A DNA stretch of 46,834 nucleotides, taken from a virus. The notes beneath the pieces are model-generated. The model was not told the DNA's origin, did not search any database, and saw nothing but the letters and a program-made list of their open reading frames with translations. Location of the stretch: the IMG/VR virus record IMGVR_UViG_3300047496_000217, positions 1 to 46,834 of that record; one strand, written 5' to 3'. Below are positions 17,173-24,780 of this stretch, in pieces (the stretch's first letter is position 1; each line of letters begins with the position of its first letter). The position numbers and the translations under genes were made by a program.

Positions 17173-18360
17173 ATGGCTGATAGTTCACAAGGTTTCATAG
17201 GTGGTTTTATTGGTGGGCAGGAAGCTCAACAAAATCACACTATTAATGATCAAACTATTCAGAAGAATAATATTGATCTGCAAAAAGAACAGATGGCGAT
17301 TAAGGCCACGCAACAAACGTTGGATCAACAGAGGACATTTTTACAGAAGATCCATGATTTGAATTCTGGACCGTCGGCTTCGGATCCTGGTGGACAGGTT
17401 CAGCAGATGGCGAGTATGATGTTTGGTTATGCAGAGGCAGCTAATGCTACTGGAATGACTGAGGCGGCGGCTAAGTATGCTAAGGATGGTGCTGGACTGT
17501 TAGAAAATGGTGCGAAAATTGATGCTTCGGTAGCTAAACAGAACATTGAAACTGCCAAGATGGCCGGTGGATTGATGGACTGGGTGAGTGAAGGAAAGAC
17601 TCCTCATGAACAACAGGATCGTTGGAATAAATCTCTGATGGTTTGGCAAAACACCACAGGGAAACCGAGTCCTTACGCACAGAAGCCGTTTTCACTTGAA
17701 ACTGTTAATGCAATTAAATCGGCCGCTACGAGTCGAATGGATCAGGAAAAGTTGAAACTTGATGCCGCCGACGAAAAACTCAAAGCTGCCCAGACTCGTT
17801 CAGCTGACGCTGCGGCTGCGCAACATCGTGCGGGAGCAGCACTCGACAAGGCTAGAGAAACTGCCCTAGGTAAAGTAGGCGGCACGAAGGCTACTAAGGC
17901 TGAACAGCAGCAAGTCGATTTACAAAATGATACTGTCAATGATATTGATCATATGATTGATCAGTTAGATACTATGAAAGACGATCCAACTGGACTAAAA
18001 GGACACTATCATCACTTTATGGAGTTTGCAGGTTCAGTTACGGGAACTAGCTCTAAAACTGATGTTACTAAATTCCAACAGGATGTCGATGCACTTCGGT
18101 TAAAGCTACCTCGAGCCTTAGGAACTCGTTCCTATACGAGTAAGGCAACACAGGAGATTGTCAATAAACTGGCGGATTTGAGTAAGCCAGGAACTAGTCG
18201 GGAGACTGCGACGGCTAAACTTCAAGAATTGAGGGATATGTTGAGTGCTGCGGTTAGTAAATCACCTGTGAAGCCGACGGGTGAACAATCCGTTATGTCG
18301 GCTGAAGATTACATTAAACAGTTTAGTTCAGGAACTTCCAGTGATGGGAGTAATGAATAA
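17173..18360 (+). CDS. Ejection protein, coiled-coil
   Basis: 395 aa, starting after AAGGAATATAT. It opens with a Gly-rich motif (SSQGFIGGFIGGQEAQQN), then is almost wholly helical with long Gln/Lys/Ala coiled coils around residues 25-60 and 180-260. No enzyme motif. The size and the order (small, middle, large) agree with internal head proteins that are ejected with the DNA and assemble a channel in the host envelope. The stop shares one base with the next gene start. Confidence 0.65.
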   Translation: MADSSQGFIGGFIGGQEAQQNHTINDQTIQKNNIDLQKEQMAIKATQQTLDQQRTFLQKIHDLNSGPSASDPGGQVQQMASMMFGYAEAANATGMTEAAAKYAKDGAGLLENGAKIDASVAKQNIETAKMAGGLMDWVSEGKTPHEQQDRWNKSLMVWQNTTGKPSPYAQKPFSLETVNAIKSAATSRMDQEKLKLDAADEKLKAAQTRSADAAAAQHRAGAALDKARETALGKVGGTKATKAEQQQVDLQNDTVNDIDHMIDQLDTMKDDPTGLKGHYHHFMEFAGSVTGTSSKTDVTKFQQDVDALRLKLPRALGTRSYTSKATQEIVNKLADLSKPGTSRETATAKLQELRDMLSAAVSKSPVKPTGEQSVMSAEDYIKQFSSGTSSDGSNE

Positions 18361-19961
18361 TGCCAGCTGTTCAACTAGCCGACGGCACTTCAATTTCAAT
18401 GCCGGATAAACCAACTGGGCAGGACATTGCTAAACTTAAACAGGTTCAGGCAATCGCCACTACCAGAGCTTCTCAGGGTAAACGTGTTAGTGGTACTGGA
18501 ACTGGAGAAGGTCGTCGGGTAGGACGGCAGAACGTAAAGGATTATCCTGAATTACCTTTTAGTGATAGAACTGTTGTTGCTGCAATGGATAAGCCAGAAG
18601 AATCTAGAGCTTATCTTGAAAAGAAATACGGAGAAGGATCTGTTAGTCAGGATAAACGAGGATTAGTTGTTACTGTTGGTGGCAAAAAAATGCGAGTTTC
18701 AACAGGAATAGCCGCCGACATAACTGCTCAGGCTCCTGAAATGGTACTTGGAACTGCTGGTGCAATTGCAGGTGAAGCAAGTCCTTTGGGTCCTGTTGGT
18801 GCAGTGATGGGTGCGTTTGCCGGTGGCATGGCAGGTAAGGGAATCAAGGAGGATATTAAAACAGCTACTGGACTTAATCGTCAGACACCGGGGGAACAGG
18901 GAAAGTCAGTGATGATGGCAGGAGCCTCGATGGCGGCAGGAGAGGGAGCTGCCAAGGGAGTGGGATTACTTAGAAAGATCCCTGGTCGTGAAATGGTGTT
19001 CGGCACGACGCCTGAAACTAAGGCAATGACTGATAAGATGTTGAAGGCAGGAGCTCGTCCGCCTCCACAGTCAACAATGCCTGATGCTAAGAAATTACAG
19101 CGTGCTGTTATTTTGGCTCAAAAATTAACTGGACCCAACAAAACCATCGAACGAGCTAACTATGGATACCTGCAGGATCATGCTGACTCTATTTTAACTA
19201 AAGCTGGAGTTGGTGGTACTGCTAAAGACGAGACTTTAAGAAGACTCAATCAAGCTGTTCCTGATTCGGCTATGTCATTTCAGGATACGGGTAAATTAAT
19301 CCAGAATAATTCTCGATATATGCTGGGTCCACAAACTCAAGTTAAAGGTAAATCTGCGGCATATCTTAAATCACTTGCGGCTAAAACTAAAACACCTGAA
19401 CAAGCTTATCATGAACTTGTTACTCCAGGCGAAACAGATCGCTTAGATCGTTTTGTTAGTGTGATGGGAAAGAATTCTACTGTTGTACAGGCTGTTCAAC
19501 AACGTGCTTTGCGAGAAGTATTGTCTGGGGCGATGGTTCGTTCGGAACAAGGAGAAGCTAAAGGTGCACTGGAAGCGTCCTTGGGACAGTTCACCAAAAA
19601 GCAACAGAAATTGTTGTTTCCAGGTGGACTTGATAAAGATCTGAAAACTCTTGGTAAAGAGATTCAGTTCCTTTATCCTGCGATTAAGGATCCTGCAATG
19701 GCTGGATTCACCGCCGGCGGCATTCTACAGAAAGTTTGGTATGATCGTTTTTACGCGCAGGGAACTTATGCCTTCATGCGGATGGCTATTCAAAATCCCG
19801 CAGTAATGAGAAGGTTGGCGATTGGACTGGATGGTACACAGCCGGCTCGAGTTGCAGCTAAAAAAGCTATCAAGGAAATGTTCTATCTTGGTGCCTTAGA
19901 AATGGGTTCACCTAATCAAGATCCAGCTGACATCCCGCAGGCGAAGTTGGATAAGAAGTGA
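18360..19961 (+). CDS. Ejection protein with glycine-zipper segment
   Basis: 533 aa. Residues about 120-160 are a small-residue hydrophobic stretch (VLGTAGAIAGEASPLGPVGAVMGAFAGGMAGKG) that looks membrane-inserting, the hallmark of large ejection proteins; I quote only its style here, Gly every third to fourth residue. The rest is helical. No transglycosylase catalytic motif is visible. The gene overlaps the PurD-like start by four bases, so the enzyme is coupled to the ejection block. Confidence 0.62.
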   Translation: MPAVQLADGTSISMPDKPTGQDIAKLKQVQAIATTRASQGKRVSGTGTGEGRRVGRQNVKDYPELPFSDRTVVAAMDKPEESRAYLEKKYGEGSVSQDKRGLVVTVGGKKMRVSTGIAADITAQAPEMVLGTAGAIAGEASPLGPVGAVMGAFAGGMAGKGIKEDIKTATGLNRQTPGEQGKSVMMAGASMAAGEGAAKGVGLLRKIPGREMVFGTTPETKAMTDKMLKAGARPPPQSTMPDAKKLQRAVILAQKLTGPNKTIERANYGYLQDHADSILTKAGVGGTAKDETLRRLNQAVPDSAMSFQDTGKLIQNNSRYMLGPQTQVKGKSAAYLKSLAAKTKTPEQAYHELVTPGETDRLDRFVSVMGKNSTVVQAVQQRALREVLSGAMVRSEQGEAKGALEASLGQFTKKQQKLLFPGGLDKDLKTLGKEIQFLYPAIKDPAMAGFTAGGILQKVWYDRFYAQGTYAFMRMAIQNPAVMRRLAIGLDGTQPARVAAKKAIKEMFYLGALEMGSPNQDPADIPQAKLDKK

Positions 19962-21253
19962 AATTTCTAGTAATGGACATGGCAGGAGATGAAGGTTGTG
20001 GCGTGGATATTGCTGTTCGCGCTCAAGCCGCCGGCCATGACGTTAGATACTGGATTAGTGAAGAATTACCCGTAGCCGACGGCATTTTAAAAAAGGTCAA
20101 GGACTTTGAACCCTCACTTAAGTGGGCCGATCTTACGCTTCTTACTGGGAATTGTGACTACCCCCGAGGACTCAAAACTTACATTAATGAAGGGTATCCG
20201 ATTCTTGGAACGAATAGCGCAATGGCAGAGCTCGAATTGGATCGTGCGCTTGGTCAGAAAACTCTTGAAGATCACGGGATTAAGGTCGTTCCCTATGAAA
20301 CAGTAGAGTCACTGGATGATGCCATTAAGCTAGTTAAGAAAACCAACAAGGCTTATGCCATTAAACCTTGGGGTGGGGAGGCTGACAAGGCAATGACTTG
20401 TGTGGCGAAGGATGCTGATGAAGCTATCTTTATGCTGAGTAGGTGGAAGGCTAAGGGACTCAAAGGTCAATTGATGCTTCAGGAGAAGATCGACGGCATC
20501 GAAATGGGCATTGCAGGATGGTTCGGACCTAATGGATGGAGTGAGTGGTATGAGGAATCCTTCGAACACAAAAAGTTTCTTGTAGACGACCTCGGCTGTA
20601 ATACTGGTGAAATGGGAACAGTTATTAGACATGTCAAGGAGTCAAAGCTCTTTGACATTTTACTTAAACCGTTAACAGACTATCTCCATTCCAAGAAATA
20701 TGTGGGTGATTTTAATGTCAACTGCATCATCGACGAAAAAGGTACGCCCTGGCCCTTGGAATTCACCGCGCGTCTCGGCTGGCCTGACTTTTGTATACGT
20801 CAAGCCGTCATCTATGGCGACCCGATACAATGGATGCTGGATCTATTCAACGGAAAAGATACCCTCGGGGCGACGGATGAAGTTGCCGTGGGAGTAGTGT
20901 TGACTCATGGAGATTTTCCAGTAAATAAGGCCGATGACGATGAACATTCAGGGTTTCCGATACTTGGCATTACAGCTAAAAATATGGACAACCTCCATTT
21001 TCAACAGGTTCAAGAGGGACATTATCCTACTACAAAAGGACCCAAAAAAGGTCTTTTGTCTGCTGGGAATTATCTTATGGTTGTTAGTGGAATAGGGGAT
21101 ACAGTTTCAGAGGCTGCGGCAGAAGCTTATAAAGTTGCTTGGGAGATTAAACTTCCGTCTAATTTGATGTTTCGCACTGACATCGGCGATAGACTCAAAA
21201 AAGATCTGCCGCGGCTTCACAAGTTAGGTTACGCCCTAGGGATGGATTATTAA
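19958..21253 (+). CDS. PurD-like ATP-grasp ligase
   Basis: 431 aa, the usual length of phosphoribosylamine-glycine ligase. The ATP-grasp core is recognisable: AIKPWGG (Lys136), LQEKIDGIEMGI (175-185), the GARS signature region CNTGEMGT (214-221) and LEFTARLGWPD (267-277), corresponding to EFNCRFGDPE in PurD. The C-terminal domain also aligns (VSGIGDTVSEAAAEAY). The N-terminal domain is different: it begins MKFLVMDMAGDEGCG and lacks the GGREHA motif that binds phosphoribosylamine. It therefore probably ligates an amine and an acid other than the purine substrates, or is a diverged PurD. It lies in the virion block, not near nucleotide genes. Confidence 0.75.
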   Translation: MKFLVMDMAGDEGCGVDIAVRAQAAGHDVRYWISEELPVADGILKKVKDFEPSLKWADLTLLTGNCDYPRGLKTYINEGYPILGTNSAMAELELDRALGQKTLEDHGIKVVPYETVESLDDAIKLVKKTNKAYAIKPWGGEADKAMTCVAKDADEAIFMLSRWKAKGLKGQLMLQEKIDGIEMGIAGWFGPNGWSEWYEESFEHKKFLVDDLGCNTGEMGTVIRHVKESKLFDILLKPLTDYLHSKKYVGDFNVNCIIDEKGTPWPLEFTARLGWPDFCIRQAVIYGDPIQWMLDLFNGKDTLGATDEVAVGVVLTHGDFPVNKADDDEHSGFPILGITAKNMDNLHFQQVQEGHYPTTKGPKKGLLSAGNYLMVVSGIGDTVSEAAAEAYKVAWEIKLPSNLMFRTDIGDRLKKDLPRLHKLGYALGMDY

Positions 21254-21676
21254 ATGGGCGATAATGATTATTTAGCTTTAGGGGATTGGAATGCTTATTG
21301 TTCAATGTGTGGACGTAAGCGAAAAGCCTCTAAAATGGTTCGGAATTGGCAGGGAATGTATCGCTGCCCAGAGCATAATGAGGAACGTCAGCCCCAGGAT
21401 TTTGCTAGGGGAGTAGCTGATCAAATTGGTGTGCCGTGGGCTCAGGATCAAGGTCCTGACTTTATAATGATTTGTAGTTATAATGATAGGAGTGGTATTC
21501 CAGGTTATTGTGGACCTGGTTGTGCGATTCCTGGGAATACTAATTATCTTCAGAATATGATTTCTGACTGGTCGCCGGCGAACCCTTTAATTGTACCTAA
21601 TGTTAATAATGCTGTTCCAGGGTACGACTATCCTGGCCTTGCGATACCTTCAATACCATATAAGCTAGGAGTATAG
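21254..21676 (+). CDS. CxxC zinc-finger-like virion-region protein
   Basis: 140 aa, ATG directly after the PurD-like stop. Residues 16-39 contain CSMCGRKRKASKMVRNWQG and CPEH, a probable zinc site, followed by RQPQDFARGVADQ, a motif seen in many phage proteins of this kind. The C-terminal half is Pro/Gly-rich with three further Cys (ICSYNDRSGIPGYCGPGC). Function unknown; a structural or scaffold-binding zinc module is likely. Adjacent to the ATP-grasp enzyme, it could be a substrate, but nothing in the sequence proves it. Confidence 0.65.
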   Translation: MGDNDYLALGDWNAYCSMCGRKRKASKMVRNWQGMYRCPEHNEERQPQDFARGVADQIGVPWAQDQGPDFIMICSYNDRSGIPGYCGPGCAIPGNTNYLQNMISDWSPANPLIVPNVNNAVPGYDYPGLAIPSIPYKLGV

Positions 21677-21680
21677 GATA

Positions 21681-22253
21681 ATGTCGTTGCAGAATTTTGT
21701 TGATAAAGTTGGACCGGTGATTAGTGCTTCGTGGCTTAATATGGTTGATACCTTAGCTACAACTATATTTCAAAATGCTACGAGTAATGTGCAGGCACGA
21801 ACAGCACTGTTTAATGATTCACCTTTAGAGATACTAAATGGTGGAACAGGGATTAGAAATTTTGTTTGTAATGCTGGGTCGTTTGTTGTTACTACAGGTG
21901 GGTTGTTGGTTCCACAGAATTTAACTGTTAATTATGTTCAGTTGGGTACGGCGGCACTATCTACTGTTACTATTAATATTCCTTTTATCCAGGGAACTAG
22001 TAATTCTAATGCATTTTACTTAACTGGATTACCGACGGCATTAACTCCAACGACAGGATCACTGGCTTACCAGCCATTTACTATCGGCGGAGAAGATAAT
22101 GGTATCAGTACACCTTTATCTGAAGTTGGAATAGGTACAGGTACAGGAGGTCTTTCCGCGCTTGTGTTTTTACTTAATGGTTTAGTAAATGGCTGGACTC
22201 CCTCAGGAATTAAAGCATCTGGTGCCGCTACAGTTACCTATATACTCGGATAA
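21681..22253 (+). CDS. Tail appendage / fibre-like protein
   Basis: 190 aa. The opening LQNFVDKVGPVISASWLNMVDTLATT is a common start of podoviral tail-appendage proteins, followed by beta-rich, Thr/Gly-rich sequence (GGTGIRNFVCNAGSFVV). No catalytic motif. It closes the structural block ahead of the lysis genes and may be a minor fibre or spike subunit. Confidence 0.65.
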   Translation: MSLQNFVDKVGPVISASWLNMVDTLATTIFQNATSNVQARTALFNDSPLEILNGGTGIRNFVCNAGSFVVTTGGLLVPQNLTVNYVQLGTAALSTVTINIPFIQGTSNSNAFYLTGLPTALTPTTGSLAYQPFTIGGEDNGISTPLSEVGIGTGTGGLSALVFLLNGLVNGWTPSGIKASGAATVTYILG

Positions 22254-22259
22254 AACATA

Positions 22260-22571
22260 ATGTTATCAGAGGATCAAGTAGCAAGTACTGGATGGGCAAT
22301 CTTAGGTGCAGTATTCACTATGATGCTGGGTTGGTTAATTCGCTTGGAGCGAAGGAGTTCTCAAGTGATGACACGAGCTGAACATGAAGCTATTTGTGAA
22401 AAGAAGCAAGTAAGGATTGAAGAAAAACTTGAAGCTATTACGGATACGCTGAATGAGCAGAATGAAAAGGCTCAAATGTATCGAGAGAATATGGCTACTA
22501 CGCTGGGACATATTAATGAAAAGTTAGCTGTTATGAGAGTTCAAGTTAATGTTAATGGTAAAAGCGAATGA
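22260..22571 (+). CDS. Membrane-anchored coiled-coil lysis-region protein
   Basis: 103 aa. One N-terminal transmembrane segment (residues about 10-27, GWAILGAVFTMMLGWLI) followed by basic residues and a long coiled coil (EHEAICEKKQVRIEEKLEAI). This is the layout of holin-accessory proteins. It overlaps the endolysin start by four bases. A role as holin, holin accessory or antiholin is likely but not decided. Confidence 0.6.
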   Translation: MLSEDQVASTGWAILGAVFTMMLGWLIRLERRSSQVMTRAEHEAICEKKQVRIEEKLEAITDTLNEQNEKAQMYRENMATTLGHINEKLAVMRVQVNVNGKSE

Positions 22572-22996
22572 CCTTAGCTCAACAATTAATTGAACAGCAA
22601 GAAGGATTAATGCTGACGGCATATAAGGATACGCTCGGCTTGTGGACAATTGGATATGGACATTTACTTGATCAGTCAAAGGATTGGACCGGTTATACGA
22701 TTACTCAATCTCAAGCTTCTATTTTGTTGTCGAGTGATTTGGTGGGTGCTTATCGTATCGCCGCCTGTTTTCCTTTTTATGCTGATATGTCCAATGAACG
22801 ACAGGCAGTACTAGTGAGCATGGCCTTTCAGTTAGGGGATAAACCCCTTCATTGGCCTCACTTTATGATTGCATTAACTGATCAAGATTACACCGCTGCG
22901 TCGGCGGCAGGATTAGATAGTTTATGGTTCAAAGAAACTCCCGCCCGCGCAAAGCTCGAAATGCAAATACTCGAAACGGGGCAGTTTCCAACGTAA
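22568..22996 (+). CDS. Endolysin, T4-lysozyme-like muramidase
   Basis: 142 aa glycoside hydrolase of the phage-lysozyme (GH24) family. The catalytic pattern is plain: Glu12 (QQEGL), Asp21 (AYKDT) and Thr27 (LWTIGYGH), one residue offset from T4 E11, D20, T26. It cleaves the glycan strands of peptidoglycan. There is no signal peptide or SAR segment, so it needs a holin to reach the cell wall. The length is slightly short of T4 lysozyme (164 aa) but the C-terminal Trp/Arg motif DSLWFKETPARAK is present. Confidence 0.92.
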   Translation: MTLAQQLIEQQEGLMLTAYKDTLGLWTIGYGHLLDQSKDWTGYTITQSQASILLSSDLVGAYRIAACFPFYADMSNERQAVLVSMAFQLGDKPLHWPHFMIALTDQDYTAASAAGLDSLWFKETPARAKLEMQILETGQFPT

Positions 22997-22998
22997 AA

Positions 22999-23235
22999 AT
23001 GCCGAAGGATTTCGGGATTAAGTGGATTGTTTGGCTGATGTATACGAATGCAGTGTCGATTATCATGACACTGCAGTTAATATTTCTCTATCTGTCGGCA
23101 GATAACTCAATACCTCAACAATATGTGCATTGGTGTCTAGGTGTTGCGAATATTTTAGGTATTGTGGTAGCACAGATAAAGAATCGTTTTCCTGTTCCTC
23201 CTCGTCCATTACGTAAAAAGGTGAAATATGGCTGA
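22999..23235 (+). CDS. Holin-like membrane protein
   Basis: 78 aa. ATG 22999 is chosen; an in-frame start 75 bases upstream would lie inside the endolysin. Two transmembrane helices are visible (WIVWLMYTNAVSIIMTLQLIFLYL and HWCLGVANILGIVVAQI) with a Lys/Arg-rich C-terminus (RPLRKKVKYG), the class II holin layout. It follows the endolysin by two bases and probably forms the pore or triggers lysis. Confidence 0.68.
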   Translation: MPKDFGIKWIVWLMYTNAVSIIMTLQLIFLYLSADNSIPQQYVHWCLGVANILGIVVAQIKNRFPVPPRPLRKKVKYG

Positions 23236-23398
23236 TCCTATTGTTGGTGATGTTAAGAGTGCGGGTACGACTATCGTAAGTGATATTAAGGGAGAAGAAT
23301 CTAAGGTTGTAACCTTCCTAAAGACTAATTGGGGGCATTTTGTAACCTGGGTTATGATCGCATGGCCGGCGCTTAAGGTGATGTTGAGCCACGTATGA
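23228..23398 (+). CDS. Small lysis-region membrane protein
   Basis: 56 aa, ATG overlapping the previous stop region. The N-terminal half is polar (DPIVGDVKSAGTTIVSDIKG) and the C-terminal part carries one hydrophobic segment (FVTWVMIAWPALKVML). The stop overlaps the spanin start by four bases. Small proteins of this shape between holin and spanin genes are common; function unknown. Confidence 0.6.
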   Translation: MADPIVGDVKSAGTTIVSDIKGEESKVVTFLKTNWGHFVTWVMIAWPALKVMLSHV

Positions 23399-23817
23399 CG
23401 ATTAAGTTGTGGGCCTTTTTGATCCTCGCCATTCTCATCGCAGTAGGTATCACATACTTCAGCGTACATGAAAGACATCAGGGAGCAGAGGTCTGCGAGA
23501 CACAAGACAAAGAAGCAGCAAAGAAAGAACTGGATCGTTATAAGGAACAATTGAGTGATGCAATGGAAAAACTCGCTGATGCGAATAGGTTGCTTGCTTT
23601 GGCTGCCAACAGTCCTGTTACTCCACTCGTGTGCCGCCAGACCCGTTCCAAACCAGTTACCCAAAAAGGAGATAGTCAACCTTCCTCCGCCGGGATTCCT
23701 AATAACGTGCAGCAACCTGATTTTGACCCAACAACCGATCTCAGAAACTTGTTTGCAGGTTATGAAGGAAGGGTCGAAGTTGCGAGAGATGCACTCAATA
23801 GATGTCCAGGGAGATAA
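23395..23817 (+). CDS. i-spanin (Rz-like)
   Basis: 140 aa type II membrane protein: one N-terminal transmembrane helix (residues 4-22, KLWAFLILAILIAVGITYF), then a periplasmic coiled coil (QDKEAAKKELDRYKEQLSD) and a flexible tail with Pro and Asp. It spans from the inner membrane to meet the o-spanin encoded inside the same gene in another frame. This pair disrupts the outer membrane as the last step of lysis in Gram-negative hosts. Confidence 0.78.
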   Translation: MTIKLWAFLILAILIAVGITYFSVHERHQGAEVCETQDKEAAKKELDRYKEQLSDAMEKLADANRLLALAANSPVTPLVCRQTRSKPVTQKGDSQPSSAGIPNNVQQPDFDPTTDLRNLFAGYEGRVEVARDALNRCPGR

Positions 23818-23821
23818 ATGA
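23579..23821 (+). CDS. o-spanin (Rz1-like lipoprotein), nested in the i-spanin gene
   Basis: 80 aa in the +1 frame relative to the i-spanin, from ATG 23579 (an upstream in-frame ATG at 23555 would add eight residues). A signal peptide with lipobox L15-H16-S17-C18 follows MRIGCLLWLPTV, then a Pro-rich mature part (ARPVPNQLPKK, LPPPG), the usual composition of Rz1. It ends four bases past the i-spanin stop. Cleavage and lipidation at Cys18 would anchor it in the outer membrane. Confidence 0.75.
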   Translation: MRIGCLLWLPTVLLLHSCAARPVPNQLPKKEIVNLPPPGFLITCSNLILTQQPISETCLQVMKEGSKLREMHSIDVQGDK

Positions 23822-23988
23822 TGCAAATTTTACCTTTTCTCTTACAGGTTATTGCTTTAGTGTTTTTAATGTTCGCAACCTTTAGTATGTTTCCAACCTC
23901 GAAAGTGAGTTGGTTTCCTGCAGGGATGCTACTTTGGCTATTATCACTGATGGTTAGTGGGATAGCTCTTCATCCGATTGTTCATTAA
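23818..23988 (+). CDS. Small two-helix membrane protein
   Basis: 56 aa, ATG overlapping the o-spanin stop. Two hydrophobic helices (LPFLLQVIALVFLMFATFSMF and AGMLLWLLSLMVSGIAL) joined by a short basic turn. It is part of the lysis cassette and could be a second holin or antiholin. No family recognised. Confidence 0.6.
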   Translation: MMQILPFLLQVIALVFLMFATFSMFPTSKVSWFPAGMLLWLLSLMVSGIALHPIVH

Positions 23989-23998
23989 GGAGATTGAT

Positions 23999-24370
23999 AT
24001 GAGTTCAACTGTTTTTACTCCCTTGACCCAGGGATTTTCGTGGGTGGATGCGACTGCTAATGTGGATGGTTCAGCTGTGGTGACAGGTGAGGTGACCGGA
24101 TTCACGATAGGAGTGAGGCCCGACGGCTCTCAGCCTCCCGTTGCGACCCCACCCGGTACGTACCCCCAATCCGTGGCCGTTGTCGGCGCTACGGCGACGT
24201 CCGAGGCCGTGGCGGCATTCCTCGCGGCATTGTCGCTAGCACCGGGGAACTATTTTGCCGCGGTACAATCCACGGGGCCTGCCAACAGTGGATGGTCAAC
24301 GGAAGCACCGTTTAGTATCCCGGCTCCGGTTCCAGTTCCGCTGCCGCCGAGCGGTTTTACTGCCGCATAG
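23999..24370 (+). CDS. Ig/Fn3-like domain protein
   Basis: 123 aa. ATG 23999 is chosen because AAGGAG lies seven bases upstream. Residues 1-105 look like one Ig- or Fn3-type beta sandwich (GFTIGVRPDGSQ, GNYFAAVQSTGPANSGWS) followed by a Pro/Val tail. The last gene of the plus arm; such single-domain proteins can decorate heads or bind carbohydrate. More GC-rich than its neighbours. Confidence 0.6.
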   Translation: MSSTVFTPLTQGFSWVDATANVDGSAVVTGEVTGFTIGVRPDGSQPPVATPPGTYPQSVAVVGATATSEAVAAFLAALSLAPGNYFAAVQSTGPANSGWSTEAPFSIPAPVPVPLPPSGFTAA

Positions 24371-24441
24371 TATGTTTCTTCTGTCATTTATTTGGCTGTA
24401 AGAAATGTAAGCTATGCGTGAAATGTCGATGTAGATAGAGG

Positions 24442-24473
24442 ACTCCCCAGGGATCAACACCTGGGGAGTTTTT
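24442..24473 (+). terminator. Rho-independent terminator of the plus arm
   Basis: ACTCCCCAGG (24442-24451) and CCTGGGGAGT (24460-24469) form a perfect 10-bp stem with an 8-base loop, followed by TTTT. It lies 71 bases after the last plus-strand gene and just past the end of the convergent minus-strand gene at 24476, so it closes the late transcript. Confidence 0.92.
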
Positions 24474-24475
24474 AC

Positions 24476-24724
24476 TTAGCTGGCAGGTAAGAGAGCCGGT
24501 TTGAGGGTAGGAGCCGGCGGCTGACCATTAACAGCTGCCACGATAGCACAAATCTCTTCAGGGGTTTCTAAAACAGAATAGCTAACCATTCCTTTGGGGG
24601 AATTGAGTGCGGTTACTACGTTGGTAACTAATGGATTGTCGGTAGCACGTTCTACGACTAAAACTAAATCTGCTTTGAGTGCGAAGATTTGTTTGTTGAA
24701 CGAACTTGTTAGTTGGATCATCAT
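24476..24724 (-). CDS. Small protein at the end of the minus arm
   Basis: 82 aa, ATG with CCAAGGAAAA upstream. Begins MMIQLTSSFNKQIFALKADLVLVVE and ends in a Pro/Ala tail. Alpha/beta, no Cys or membrane segment. It has its own promoter-like element just upstream (24762-24780). Function unknown. Confidence 0.6.
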   Translation of the reverse strand: MMIQLTSSFNKQIFALKADLVLVVERATDNPLVTNVVTALNSPKGMVSYSVLETPEEICAIVAAVNGQPPAPTLKPALLPAS

Positions 24725-24761
24725 TGGCGGTTTTCCTTGGTTAATTAAAAGGGGTTATACG

Positions 24762-24780
24762 ACATTATAAAACCCCGGTT
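24762..24780 (-). promoter_or_regulatory. AACCGGGG element with -10 hexamer
   Basis: On the minus strand AACCGGGG (24780-24773) is followed after TTT by TATAAT and then by the 82-aa gene. One of a family of AACCGRGG sites in the non-coding gaps of the minus arm. A TTTAAA that could act as -35 lies further upstream with poor spacing, so the AACCGGGG may itself replace the -35 contact. Confidence 0.5.

Noticed and set aside
19958-21676. ATP-grasp plus small Cys/Pro-rich protein as a peptide natural-product (graspetide) system
   Set aside because: The enzyme matches the PurD type, not the RimK-like graspetide ligases, and the small protein has a zinc-finger and RQPQDFARG motif typical of phage virion-region proteins.
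23209-23826. 205-aa minus-strand frame opposite the spanin genes
   Set aside because: Lies antisense to the nested spanins, whose motifs are clear; composition and neighbours do not support it.
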